NCBI RefSeq assembly: GCF_040654195.1
Contig: NZ_JBFAHM010000002.1
Location: 372,001-436,000, forward strand
Origin: Hamadaea sp013361475
Lineage (GTDB): Bacteria > Actinomycetota > Actinomycetes > Mycobacteriales > Micromonosporaceae
Direction: 5' to 3'
DNA: 64,000 bases
Part shown: positions 16,347 to 25,700 of the stretch, one piece after another
Position numbering within the stretch: the stretch's first letter is position 1
Layout: each line of letters starts with the position of its first letter
Translations under genes and position numbers: made by a program
The notes under the pieces: model-generated
Database searches by the model: none
Told to the model about the DNA's origin: nothing
What the model saw: the letters and a program-made list of their open reading frames with translations, nothing else

Positions 16347-16997
16347 TCAGGCCCGCAGGTACGCGAGCACCGCGAGCACCCGGCGGTGGTCGTCGGCGTC
16401 CGGCGGAAGGTCGAGTTTGGTCAGGATCCCGGCGATGTGCTTGGCGACGGCGGCTTCGGTCACGACGAGGCGGCGGGCGATGGCGGCGTTCGAGCGGCCC
16501 TCGGCGACCAGTCCCAGCACCTCCCGCTCCCGGGGAGTCAACCGGCCCACCGGGTCGCGGCGACGGTCCAGCAACTGGCGTACCACCTCCGGATCGATGA
16601 CGGTGTGCCCGTCGGCCACCCGGACGAGCGCGTCGACGAACTCGGCCACCTCTCCGACCCGGTCCTTGAGCAGGTAACCGGTGCCCGCCGACCGGCCCGC
16701 GTCAATCAGCTCCGTGGCGTACGTCTGCTCGACGTATTGGCTGAGCACCAGGATCGGCAGCTGCGGCCGGTCGGCCCGCAGGGACAGCGCCGCCCGCAGT
16801 CCCTCGTCGCTGAACCCGGGCGGCATGCGGACGTCGGTGACGACGACGTCCGGCTGCCGCGCCAACGCCTCATGGCGCAGCGCGTCGGCGTCGCCGACCG
16901 CCGCGACGACATCGTGGCCGAAATGCCGCAGCAGACTGGTCAATCCCTCACGCAAGAGCACCGAGTCCTCGGCGAGCACGATCGTCAGCGCCCGCAC
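16347..16997 (-). CDS. NarL/LuxR-family response regulator
   Basis: Regulator of 216 residues. The receiver domain has acidic pair ED (LAEDSVLLREG), phosphoacceptor Asp in VVVTDVRMPPG and the late Lys in GYLLKDRV; a LuxR-type HTH follows (LTPREREVLGLVAEGRSNAA, then AAVAKHIAGILTKL). GTG at 16997 starts inside the 3' end of the kinase gene (overlap 13 bp), giving tight coupling with its cognate kinase. The pair is divergent from an ABC transporter operon at 18319, the most likely regulated target. Confidence 0.92.
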   Translation of the reverse strand: MRALTIVLAEDSVLLREGLTSLLRHFGHDVVAAVGDADALRHEALARQPDVVVTDVRMPPGFSDEGLRAALSLRADRPQLPILVLSQYVEQTYATELIDAGRSAGTGYLLKDRVGEVAEFVDALVRVADGHTVIDPEVVRQLLDRRRDPVGRLTPREREVLGLVAEGRSNAAIARRLVVTEAAVAKHIAGILTKLDLPPDADDHRRVLAVLAYLRA

Positions 16998-18208
16998 GGC
17001 AACTCCACTCGCAGCAGCGTCGGGCCGCCGGCCGGACTGGCGAGCAGGAGCCGCCCGCCGACGGTCGCGGCCCGGTCGGCCAGCCCGGTCAGACCGGTGC
17101 CCCGAGCCGGATCGGCTCCCCCGGTCCCGTCGTCGGACACCTCGACCACCAGCGTGTCCTCCTGCACCGAGGCCGACACCGACCCGGCGGAGGCGCCGCT
17201 GTGCCGGGCCAGGTTCGCCAGCGCCTCCGAGACCGCGAAGTACGCCGTGATCTCGACCGGCGCGGGCAGCCGCTCGTCGAGGCGCAGGCGCAGGTCGACC
17301 GGGATCGGCGACCGCCCGGCGACGTCGCGCAGGGCAGCGGCCAGCCCACGGTCGCTGAGGATCTGCGGATGCACACCCCGGATGAGCTCGCGCAGCTCGG
17401 CCTGGGCCTGGGCGGTCTGCTCCCGGGCCCGGTCGAGCAGGGCAGCGGCCGGATGGTCGTCGGCGACCTGCAGCCGGGTCAGGCCCAGCGTCATGCTCAA
17501 CGCGACCAGGCGCTGCTGCGCGCCGTCGTGCAGGTCGCGTTCGATGCGTCGCCGTTCGGAGTCGAACCCGTCGACGAGGCGTACTCGGGACCGCATCACC
17601 TCGACGAGTTCGTCGGCCAGGGCGGCGTCGGCCGGGGCCAGCACCGCGCGGGCGATCGCCGCCCGCGCCCCGGCCCACGCCGTGATCGGGTACGCCGTCA
17701 GCGGCAGCAGGATCAGCCCGGCGACGAACAGCGCCGTACGGGTCGCCGGGGCGGCCGGCAGCTCCGCCCCGGGATCGGTCGGCTGGAGCGGGGCCGACAT
17801 GAGCAGCAACGGCAGGAACAGCGACAGCCCGATGACGGCCAGATCGAGGCACCAGGCGACGCACGCGCCGAGCACGGCGTAGCCGGTCTCCCGCCAGAGG
17901 CCGGGTTCGCCGAGCCGGATCGGCGGCCGGGCGGGCAGGGGCCGGGCGTCGACCAGCCGCAGACGCCACCGCTCGAATCCGGCCAGCACGGGACCGGCGG
18001 CCGCCACGATCAGCAGCGCGACCAGCAGCAGACCCGCCAGCACCATCGGCTCTGGATGAAGCAGTTCGAGACCGGCCAGCAGCGCGAGCGGCAGCGCGGC
18101 CGGGACGAGCCCGGTCAGCAGGTAGGCCAGCGATCGCCACGGCCAGGCCGAGCGCGCCAGCCGCCACGGGGGCGAGGCGGCGGCGGACAGGGCGGTACGC
18201 GCGTTCAC
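16985..18208 (-). CDS. Sensor histidine kinase (HisKA_3, NarX/DesK type)
   Basis: Membrane kinase of 407 residues. Several hydrophobic segments fill the first half; the dimerisation/phosphoacceptor motif is RRRIERDLHDGAQQRLVALS and the ATPase domain ends with GLTGLADRA...GG. The GTG at 18208 has TAGGGT seven bases upstream, a leaderless-type arrangement, and starts the basic N-terminus VNARTALS. The gene is divergent from the MacB-like transporter and overlaps its response regulator. The stimulus is unknown; antibiotics or envelope damage are common signals for such TCS-ABC pairs. Confidence 0.92.
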   Translation of the reverse strand: MNARTALSAAASPPWRLARSAWPWRSLAYLLTGLVPAALPLALLAGLELLHPEPMVLAGLLLVALLIVAAAGPVLAGFERWRLRLVDARPLPARPPIRLGEPGLWRETGYAVLGACVAWCLDLAVIGLSLFLPLLLMSAPLQPTDPGAELPAAPATRTALFVAGLILLPLTAYPITAWAGARAAIARAVLAPADAALADELVEVMRSRVRLVDGFDSERRRIERDLHDGAQQRLVALSMTLGLTRLQVADDHPAAALLDRAREQTAQAQAELRELIRGVHPQILSDRGLAAALRDVAGRSPIPVDLRLRLDERLPAPVEITAYFAVSEALANLARHSGASAGSVSASVQEDTLVVEVSDDGTGGADPARGTGLTGLADRAATVGGRLLLASPAGGPTLLRVELPCGR

Positions 18209-18318
18209 GGCACGAACCCTAACCTGCGCAAACGCCGAGCACAGTAGTGCTGGGTGTAGTCCTGATCCTCGCTCGCGCACCAATGTGCCGGCGGCTCGCT
18301 CGCGGTGGAGTAATCGGC

Positions 18319-19056
18319 ATGACATCCACGGTGACGGTCCGCCTGACGGCGGTCCGCAAGACGTACGGAAGCGGCTCCGCCGCGGTGACCGCGCTCGACG
18401 GGGTGAGCGCCGAGTTCACGGCGGGCAGTTTCACCGCCGTCATGGGCGCGTCCGGATCAGGCAAGTCGACGCTGCTGCAGTGTGCGGCCGGGCTGGACAC
18501 TCCCGACAGCGGCACGATCACGATCGGCGGCACCGAGCTGGCCGGGTTGTCGGAGCACGCCCGTACGCTGCTGCGCCGGGACCGCATCGGGTTCGTGTTC
18601 CAGGCGTACAACCTGGTCGGGGCACTGACCGCGGCGCAGAACGTCGGCCTGCCCCATCGGCTGGCCCGGCGCCGGCTCGATCCGGCGGAGGTGACCCGGG
18701 CGCTCGCCGAAGTCGGGCTGGCCGAGCGGGCCGGGCACTACCCGGCCCAGTTGTCCGGCGGTGAGCAGCAACGGGTGGCGCTCGCCCGGGCGCTGATCAC
18801 TCGACCGGCCGTCCTGTACGCCGACGAGCCGACCGGCGCGCTCGACAGCACCAGCTCCGGGGTGGTGCTCGCGGCGCTGCGCCGCCTCGTCGGCACCCAC
18901 GACCAGACCGTCGTGATGGTGACCCATGATCCGGTCGCGGCCGCCGCCGCGGATCGCGTACTCGTGCTGGCGGACGGGCGGCTCGTCGACGAGATCACCG
19001 GCGCCGATCCCGCGCAGATCGCGACCCGGCTCGTCCAGGGGACGGTGCGGGCATGA
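18319..19056 (+). CDS. ABC transporter ATP-binding protein, MacB/LolD type
   Basis: ATPase of 245 residues with Walker A GASGSGKST (43-51), signature LSGGEQQRVALARAL and Walker B VLYADEPTGA, all intact. The sequence pattern (RKTYGSG start, FVFQAYNLVGALTAAQNV) is that of the MacB/LolD/BceA subgroup that drives FtsX-like permeases rather than classic importers. The ATG at 18319 follows GGTGGAG. The last bases overlap the permease start (ATGA). Regulation by the divergent two-component system is inferred from position. Confidence 0.95.
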   Translation: MTSTVTVRLTAVRKTYGSGSAAVTALDGVSAEFTAGSFTAVMGASGSGKSTLLQCAAGLDTPDSGTITIGGTELAGLSEHARTLLRRDRIGFVFQAYNLVGALTAAQNVGLPHRLARRRLDPAEVTRALAEVGLAERAGHYPAQLSGGEQQRVALARALITRPAVLYADEPTGALDSTSSGVVLAALRRLVGTHDQTVVMVTHDPVAAAAADRVLVLADGRLVDEITGADPAQIATRLVQGTVRA

Positions 19057-21440
19057 TCGCGCTGGCCTCGCTGCGGCAACGGTGGCGTAGCCTGCTCGGC
19101 ACCGCGGCGACCCTCGCCGTCGCGGTCGCCGTCCTCACCGTCTGTGGTCTGCTGCTCTCGTCGGCTCAGCCGGTGCTGCCCGACCAGTACGCCGCCGCGC
19201 CCGTACTCGTCCGCCCGATCCCACCCACCGACGCCGAGGCGTTCACCGAGCCTCGTCCCTGGTCGGCCGAGCACGCCGACGCCATGGCCGCCGAGCTGAG
19301 CCGGGTGGACGGCGTACGCGGGGTCGTCGCCGAGCATCGCTTCTACGCTCAGCTGCTGCGGGACGGAGCACCGGTGGGCGACGTTCAGAACGCGTCGGGC
19401 TGGCCGGCCGCTGCCCTCGGCGCGTACGCGCTGCGCTCCGGTCGCGGCCCGAGCGGCTCGGCCGAGGTCGTCGTGGACAGCCGGCTCGGAATCGCCCCCG
19501 GATCAGTGGTGACCCTGTTGACCGCCCGGGGACCGGAGACGTTCACGGTGTCGGGCACGGTCGACGCGCCGGGGCTGTGGGTGAGCGACACGCTGGCCCG
19601 CGAACGGGCGGGCGGCGTACGCCTCCTCGGCCTGCTCACCACGAAAGCCGTCGACCCGGCCGCGCTCGCCGAGATCGTCGGGCGTGACGGCGAAGTCGTG
19701 CACGGTTCCGGCCGGGCTGCGGTGGAGCCTGCCGCCGATGCGCGTACGCGCTGGATCGGGCTGCAGGTGCTGCTGGCCGTCTCGGCGTTGGGTGCCTTCG
19801 TCTCGGTGTTCATCGTCGCGTCGGCGTTCGCCTTCGCCACGCGCCGTCGGCACCGGGAACTGGCCTTGTTCCGGCTGCTGGGTGCGGCTCCCCGGCAGGT
19901 CCGGCGGATGATCCACGGTGAGGTGGTGCTCGTCGGGCTCGCCGGTGGGCTGGCCGGCGTACCGGTGGGGTTGGCGGCGGCGTCCCCCGTCGCACGGTGG
20001 CTCGTGCATACCGGCTTCGAACCGGCGACGTTCACGGTGGCGTACCGGCTGTGGATCCCGCTGGCGGCAGTGGCCGCAGGGGCGCTGATCGCGCTGTGCG
20101 GCGCGATCGCCGCCGCTTGGCGGGCGGCCCGGGTCAGTCCCCTCGACGCGCTCCGTGAGTCCGCATTGGACGATCGGCCGATGGGACGGGTGCGGTGGCT
20201 GACCGGCCTGGTCGCGCTCGCCGTCGCAGTCCTCTTCGGCGTGGCCGCCACCGACGCCGCCGGTCCCGACCTCGGCACCTACGCCTTGTACGCGGCGATG
20301 GCGTTGACGACGGCGGGCAGTCTGCTGGCCCCGGCGATCCTGCCGCCCGCCGTCCGGCTGGTGACCGTCCCGTTCGCCCGGGGTCGGGGCGCGACGGCTC
20401 TCCTCGTCCGCCAGCACACTCGCACCGCCGCCCGGCGTACCGCCTCGACCGCCGCGCCGATCCTGCTCAGCGTGGCCTTCGCCGTCCTCGTCGGCGGGAT
20501 GGTCCAGACCTCGACCGCCTCCTACGGCATCGGCCGGGTCACCGACGCAGGGGCGGTCGCCGTCGTCGTGCCCAGCGACACACCCGGCCTGTCCGACGCC
20601 GCCGTCACCGCCGCCGAGGGCCGGTCCCTCTTGCCCACCGTCGTGTACGCGGGACCAGAACCGTTGTCCGCAGCGGGAATCAGCGCCGCCGAGGACGCCT
20701 TGTTCACCGTCGGCTCCGGCGACCTGGCCGCGATCCACCAGCGATCGTCCAGCAGTACGCGTCTGCCGGCAGCGATCACAGCCGGGTACGCCGACCAGAG
20801 TGGCTGGACCCTCGGCGGCACGTATCCGGTGACGGTAGCGGACGGGCAGTCGTATTCGCTGGTCGTGACGGCGGTGCTGGCCACCGGGCCGAGCCCGGCC
20901 GGCATCCTGCTCGATCGGGCCGTCGTCCGGGCGGTGGACCCGTCGGCGCTGACGGCGGCGGTCTACCGTGATCGGGCCGACCCCGCTGAGCTGACCGGAC
21001 TCGGTGCGCGGCAACTCACCGGGCAGGCGTACGCCCGGGCCAGCGCGGATGCCGACGACCGCCTGGTGTGGGTGTTCACCGTGGTCCTGATCGGGGTGTC
21101 GGCCGGGTTCGGCCTGCTGGCGGTGGTGAACACGATGGTCATGGCGAGCGCCGCCCGAGCGGCGGATCTGCGGTTGCTTCGCCTGTCCGGTGCCACCCGT
21201 GCGCAGGTGCTCGGCATGCTGAGCGCCGAGACCTCAGCCGTCGTGCTCATCGGCGGCGGGCTCGGTCTGGTCGTCGCCGTGGCCGCGTTGGCAGCGCTGG
21301 CCCGCGGGCTGTCGGCCCAGATCGGCGCGACGGTGCCGATGGTGATCCCGTGGCCGACGCTCGCCGCCACGGTCGGCTTGTGCCTGGTCCTCGCGGTGGT
21401 CTCGGCGGGTCTGCCGGTCCTGTCGCGCCGCAGCGCCTAG
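19053..21440 (+). CDS. FtsX-like ABC transporter permease
   Basis: Permease of 795 residues. An N-terminal membrane helix (AATLAVAVAVLTVCGLLL) is followed by an extracytoplasmic domain and two FtsX cores: one around residues 235-360 (FVSVFIVASAFAFATRRRHR, LFRLLGAAPRQVRRMI) and one at the C-terminus (GLLAVVNTMVMASAARAADL, LRLSGATRAQVLGML). This duplicated plan is usual for actinobacterial MacB/BceB-like systems that export or remove lipophilic or antimicrobial compounds. It forms an operon with the ATPase and ends before a strong terminator hairpin. Confidence 0.93.
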   Translation: MIALASLRQRWRSLLGTAATLAVAVAVLTVCGLLLSSAQPVLPDQYAAAPVLVRPIPPTDAEAFTEPRPWSAEHADAMAAELSRVDGVRGVVAEHRFYAQLLRDGAPVGDVQNASGWPAAALGAYALRSGRGPSGSAEVVVDSRLGIAPGSVVTLLTARGPETFTVSGTVDAPGLWVSDTLARERAGGVRLLGLLTTKAVDPAALAEIVGRDGEVVHGSGRAAVEPAADARTRWIGLQVLLAVSALGAFVSVFIVASAFAFATRRRHRELALFRLLGAAPRQVRRMIHGEVVLVGLAGGLAGVPVGLAAASPVARWLVHTGFEPATFTVAYRLWIPLAAVAAGALIALCGAIAAAWRAARVSPLDALRESALDDRPMGRVRWLTGLVALAVAVLFGVAATDAAGPDLGTYALYAAMALTTAGSLLAPAILPPAVRLVTVPFARGRGATALLVRQHTRTAARRTASTAAPILLSVAFAVLVGGMVQTSTASYGIGRVTDAGAVAVVVPSDTPGLSDAAVTAAEGRSLLPTVVYAGPEPLSAAGISAAEDALFTVGSGDLAAIHQRSSSSTRLPAAITAGYADQSGWTLGGTYPVTVADGQSYSLVVTAVLATGPSPAGILLDRAVVRAVDPSALTAAVYRDRADPAELTGLGARQLTGQAYARASADADDRLVWVFTVVLIGVSAGFGLLAVVNTMVMASAARAADLRLLRLSGATRAQVLGMLSAETSAVVLIGGGLGLVVAVAALAALARGLSAQIGATVPMVIPWPTLAATVGLCLVLAVVSAGLPVLSRRSA

Positions 21441-21455
21441 TACGCCCAGCACGCC

Positions 21456-21491
21456 GAGGATGGCGGGAACGACACCCGGCCCGCCATCCTC
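21456..21491 (+). terminator. Terminator after the FtsX permease
   Basis: Perfect 12-bp stem (GAGGATGGCGGG at 21456-21467, mirror at 21480-21491) around a 12-base loop, 15 bases after the permease stop. No T-run follows, as usual in this GC-rich genome. Confidence 0.65.
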
Positions 21492-21532
21492 CCCGGCTCG
21501 CAGAAGCAGGATGCGCGGCTACACTGCCCGGC

Positions 21533-22243
21533 GTGACGCACACTGACGCTGATCGGACCGTCGCCGAGGCCTGGGCCCGGATCGAGGCCGCGCTGCTGCG
21601 CGTACTGCCGGAGGCGGTGCCGTCGCTGCGGCCGCCCGCCTCCGACGAGGCGATCGACGCGGTCGAGGCGGCGTTGGGCCTGCCGCTGCCGCCCGACTTC
21701 CGGGCGAGCCTGCGCATCCACGACGGGACCGGGGGAAGCACGCCCAGCGCCGTCCCGCTCGACTCGCTCTACTCCACCGAGGAGATCGTCGAGGCCACCC
21801 GGATGTGGCGCGACAACTCCGACGACGATCCGCTTTGGACCGATCCCGGCGTGCTGGCGTACCAGATCGACGACAAGTCGATCCGGGTGAGCGGACCGGT
21901 GCGGCCGACGCTGACCGGCGAGAACCGGATCGCGGTCGGGACGATGAACGGCGACGTGTGGTGGCTGCTCGACCTGGACCCGCCCCGCGGCGGCACGCCC
22001 GGCCAGGTGTTCCGCGTCGATCCCGAGTGCACCACCTGGGATGTCCTCGCTCCCTCGTGGACCGCGTTGCTCCTGCGGTACGCCGACGATCTCGAGCGGT
22101 TCGCCACCGACCCGGCGACATCCACCCTGGACATCAAGGGGCACACCGGGCCGGCTTGCGAGTGGGGTGAGCAGCCCGACGCCGTGGGCATCCGCCCGGA
22201 CTGGCTTCGCGACGTCGCCCCACGTGATCCATACGACGATTAG
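21533..22243 (+). CDS. SMI1/KNR4-family protein
   Basis: Protein of 236 residues, soluble, with the SMI1/KNR4 core: LRPPASDEAIDAVEAALGLP, then LPPDFRASLRIHDGTGG and the sheet segment NGDVWWLLDLDPP. These proteins serve as immunity proteins in toxin systems or as general binding scaffolds; no toxin gene is adjacent. The GTG at 21533 fits a leaderless start: TACACT ends seven bases before it and no Shine-Dalgarno sequence is present. Confidence 0.8.
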   Translation: MTHTDADRTVAEAWARIEAALLRVLPEAVPSLRPPASDEAIDAVEAALGLPLPPDFRASLRIHDGTGGSTPSAVPLDSLYSTEEIVEATRMWRDNSDDDPLWTDPGVLAYQIDDKSIRVSGPVRPTLTGENRIAVGTMNGDVWWLLDLDPPRGGTPGQVFRVDPECTTWDVLAPSWTALLLRYADDLERFATDPATSTLDIKGHTGPACEWGEQPDAVGIRPDWLRDVAPRDPYDD

Positions 22244-22301
22244 CGGACGCCTTCCGCGGGCATATCTCCGGCACCGAGAGCACGCAGGAAGGAGAACTCC
22301 C

Positions 22302-22529
22302 ATGGGAACCGTGGACGACGCCAAGCACAAGGCCGAAGAGCTGATCGGCAAGGCCAAGGAGAAGGTCGGCGACGCGACCGACAACCACAGTCTCCAGGCC
22401 GAGGGACTGGCCGATCAGGCCAAGGCGAAGCTCGGGCAGGCCGGCGACGACGTACGCGACGCCCTGCGCGGGCGCGACGACGATCCGGCCGACGAGGACC
22501 GGACCGACGAGGGCCGGCTCGCGGGCTGA
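22302..22529 (+). CDS. csbD: CsbD-family stress protein
   Basis: Small hydrophilic protein of 75 residues. MGTVDDAKHKAEELIGKAKE and the repeated A/K/G-rich helical pattern are typical of CsbD, a general-stress protein of unknown molecular role controlled by alternative sigma factors in Bacillus. A strong binding site (AGGAAGGAGA) lies before the ATG. It lies 58 bp downstream of the SMI1/KNR4 gene and is followed by a clear terminator. Confidence 0.9.
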   Translation: MGTVDDAKHKAEELIGKAKEKVGDATDNHSLQAEGLADQAKAKLGQAGDDVRDALRGRDDDPADEDRTDEGRLAG

Positions 22530-22548
22530 CCTCGCTCGCACAGCTGAC

Positions 22549-22584
22549 GGCGGTGAACCCCGATCGGGGGTTCACCGCCTTTTC
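22549..22584 (+). terminator. Rho-independent terminator after csbD
   Basis: A 13-bp perfect stem (GGCGGTGAACCCC, 22549-22561; mirror 22567-22579) with a five-base loop and a following TTTT run: the most classical terminator in the window. Confidence 0.85.
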
Positions 22585-22604
22585 CATGCACGTGTTTCGA
22601 ACTG

Positions 22605-22633
22605 TTGACGCCCCGATGGCGCTTCGGTAACCT
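22605..22633 (+). promoter_or_regulatory. Promoter of the GH87 gene
   Basis: TTGACG (22605-22610), 17 bases, TAACCT (22628-22633). The start point would lie about 80 bases before the ATG at 22721, in an A/T-enriched leader (ATATTTCGACAACTCAATG). Confidence 0.65.
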
Positions 22634-22720
22634 CTCGCCTCAATCAGTGCAATATTTCGACAACTCAATGTTCGATCTGTGACAGCTGGGCCGCAAGACC
22701 GGCACAGTGAAGGGACACTG

Positions 22721-25700
22721 ATGAGACGACTCCTCCGTAGCCTGGCGACAACGGTCGTCGCCACGCTCGCCCTCGCCACCGTGAGCTGGGTGCCCGGCGC
22801 GTACGCCGCCGGTGGACCCAACCTCTCGCTCGGCAAGACCGCGTCGGCCAGCAGCACCAACGGCGGGTACGCCGCCGGCAACCTCAACGACGGCAACCCT
22901 GCCACCTACTGGGAGAGCAGCGGCGCGTTCCCGCAATGGGCCCAGCTCGACCTCGGCAGTGTCACCAGCGTCGACCAGATCGTCCTCAAACTGCCCAGCG
23001 GCTGGGGCGCCCGGTCCCAGACGCTGGCCGTGCAGGGCAGCACGAACGGGACGAGCTTCGCCGACCTCAAGACGTCGGCGGCGTACACCTTCGACCCGGC
23101 GAGCGGCAACACGGTGACCCTGTCCTTCGCGGTCGCGTCCACCCGCTACGTACGCGTGGTCGTCACGGCCAACACCGGCTGGTCGGCCGCTCAACTGTCC
23201 GAACTGGAGGTCTACGGGACGACCACGTCGGCGAGCAACCTGGCGCAGGGCCGGCCGACGACCGAGAGCGGCCACGCCGACGTCTACGGCTCCGGCAACG
23301 CCGTCGACGGCAACCCGGCCACCTACTGGGAGAGCCCGAACAACGCCTTCCCGCAGTGGCTCGGCGTCGACCTCGGTTCGGCCGTCTCGGTCGGCAAGGT
23401 CGTGCTCAAGCTCCCGCCGACCTGGGGTACGCGTACGCAGACCCTGTCGATCGAGACGAGCACGGACGGCACGACCTACACCACCGCGAAAGCGTCGGCG
23501 GCGTACGCCTTCGACCCGTCGGTCGCCGGGAACTCGGTCACGATCAGCCTCACCGCCGTGTCGGCCCGTTACGTCCGGGTGCGGATCACCGCCAACACCG
23601 GCTGGCCGGCCGGGCAGTTGTCGGAGCTGGAGGTCTACAGCGCCGGTGTCGTCGACGACGCGCCCCCGACCGTCCCCGGGACGCTCTCCTTCACACAGTC
23701 CGGCGCGACGATCACCCTGGCCTGGGGCGCGTCCACCGACATCGGCAGCGGCCTCGCCGGATACGACGTCTTCCGCGACGGCAGCCTCGCCGCCACCGTC
23801 GGACAAGTCACGACCTGGCAGGACACCCAGCCGACGACGGCCACGGTGTCGTACTACGTGCGGGCGCGGGACAACGCCGGGAACGTCTCGGCGAACAGCA
23901 ACACCGTCACGCGTACCGGGACGAGCCCGGACACCACGCCGCCGACGGTGCCGGGCACCCTGTCCTACACCGAGGCAGCCACGACGATCACCCTGACCTG
24001 GGGCGCGGCCACCGACACCGGCGGCAGCGGCTTGGCCGGGTACACCGTGTATCGGGGCGGCACCGCGATCGCCACGCTCGGCACCGTTCTGACCTATCAG
24101 GACACCCAGCCGACGACCGCCACCGTCTCCTACTACGTCCGCGCGCGGGACGGCGCCGGAAACCTCTCCGGCAACAGCAACACCGTCACGCGTACCGGGC
24201 ATCAGCCACCGGCGTGCTCGAACGTCGCACTGAACAAGCCGGTGACCGCGACCGGTTCGGTCTTCACGTTCACCCCGGACAAGGCCACCGACGGCAACGT
24301 CACGACCTACTGGGAGGGCGCCGCGTCCTACCCGCAGGATCTGACCGTCGCACTCGGCGCCAACCACGCCGTCTCGTCCGTCACCGTCAAACTCAACCCG
24401 GACTCGGCCTGGGGCACCCGCTCCCAGACGTTCCAGGTGTTCGGCCGCGATCAGGCGTCGGCCACCTACACCTCGCTGGTCGCTGCGGCGGCGTACACCT
24501 TCGTGCAAGGAACGAACACCGTGACCGTGCCGGTGACCGCGACCACCGCGGACATCCGGCTGCGCTTCACCGCGAACACCGGGGCGCCCTCCGGCCAGGT
24601 CGCGGAGCTGGAGGTGTGCGGTACGCCATCGCCGAACCCGGACCTGACGGTGTCGAACGTGGCCTGGAGCCCCGCGTCGCCGGACGAGACGAGCAGCGTG
24701 AGCCTGTCGGCGACGGTGACCAACGCGGGTGACCTGGCCTCGACCGCCACAACCTTGGCCTTCGGCCTCAACGGTACGCAGAAGGCGACGGTCACCGTTC
24801 CGGCTATCGCAGCCGGCGGTTCCGCACCGGTCAGCGTCAGCGTCGGCACCCTGGCGATGGGCACGTACGCCGTCAGCGCCACGGTCGATCCGACGAACAC
24901 CGTGTTCGAGAAGAATGAGGGCAACAACAGCGCCGCCAACGCGACCAGCATGGTGGTGGCTCAGGCGCCCGGCCCGGATCTGCAGGTGCTCGGGATCGCC
25001 CCGAACCCGGCGAACCCTGCGGCCGGGCAGGCGGTCTCCTTCACCGTCACGCTGAAGAACCGCGGCACCACCGCGACCGGCGTCACGAGCGTGACCCGGC
25101 TGACCGTCGCCGGGACGACGCTGAACACGAACACCGCGTCGGTCGGGGCCGGCGCGACCGTCGCCGTGCCGGTGACCGGCACCTGGACGGCGGCTGCGGG
25201 CGGCGCGACGATCACGGCGACCGCGGACGCCACCGACGTGGTGGCCGAGACGAACGAGACCAACAACTCGTTCGCCCAGGCCATCGTGGTCGGCCGGGGC
25301 GCTGCCCTGCCCTACACCGAGTACGAGGCCGAATCGGCGTCCTACTCGGGCACCCTGCTGACGGCCGATCCACTGCGGACCTTCGGGCACACCAACTTCG
25401 CCACCGAGTCCTCCGGCCGGCAGTCGGTACGCCTGGACAACACCGGGCAGTACGTCGAGTTCACCGCCACGAACCAGGCGAACTCGATCGTCGTCCGCAA
25501 CTCGATCCCGGACGCCCCTAGCGGCGGCGGCATCGACCGGACGCTCAGCCTCTACATCAACGGGACCTTCGCCCAGAAGATCACCCTCTCGTCCCGCAAC
25601 AGCTGGCTCTACGGCACCACAGACGACACCGAGAGCCTGTCGAACTCGCCGCAGGCCAACGCCCGCCGGCTGTTCGACGAATCGCACGCGCTGCTGTCGG

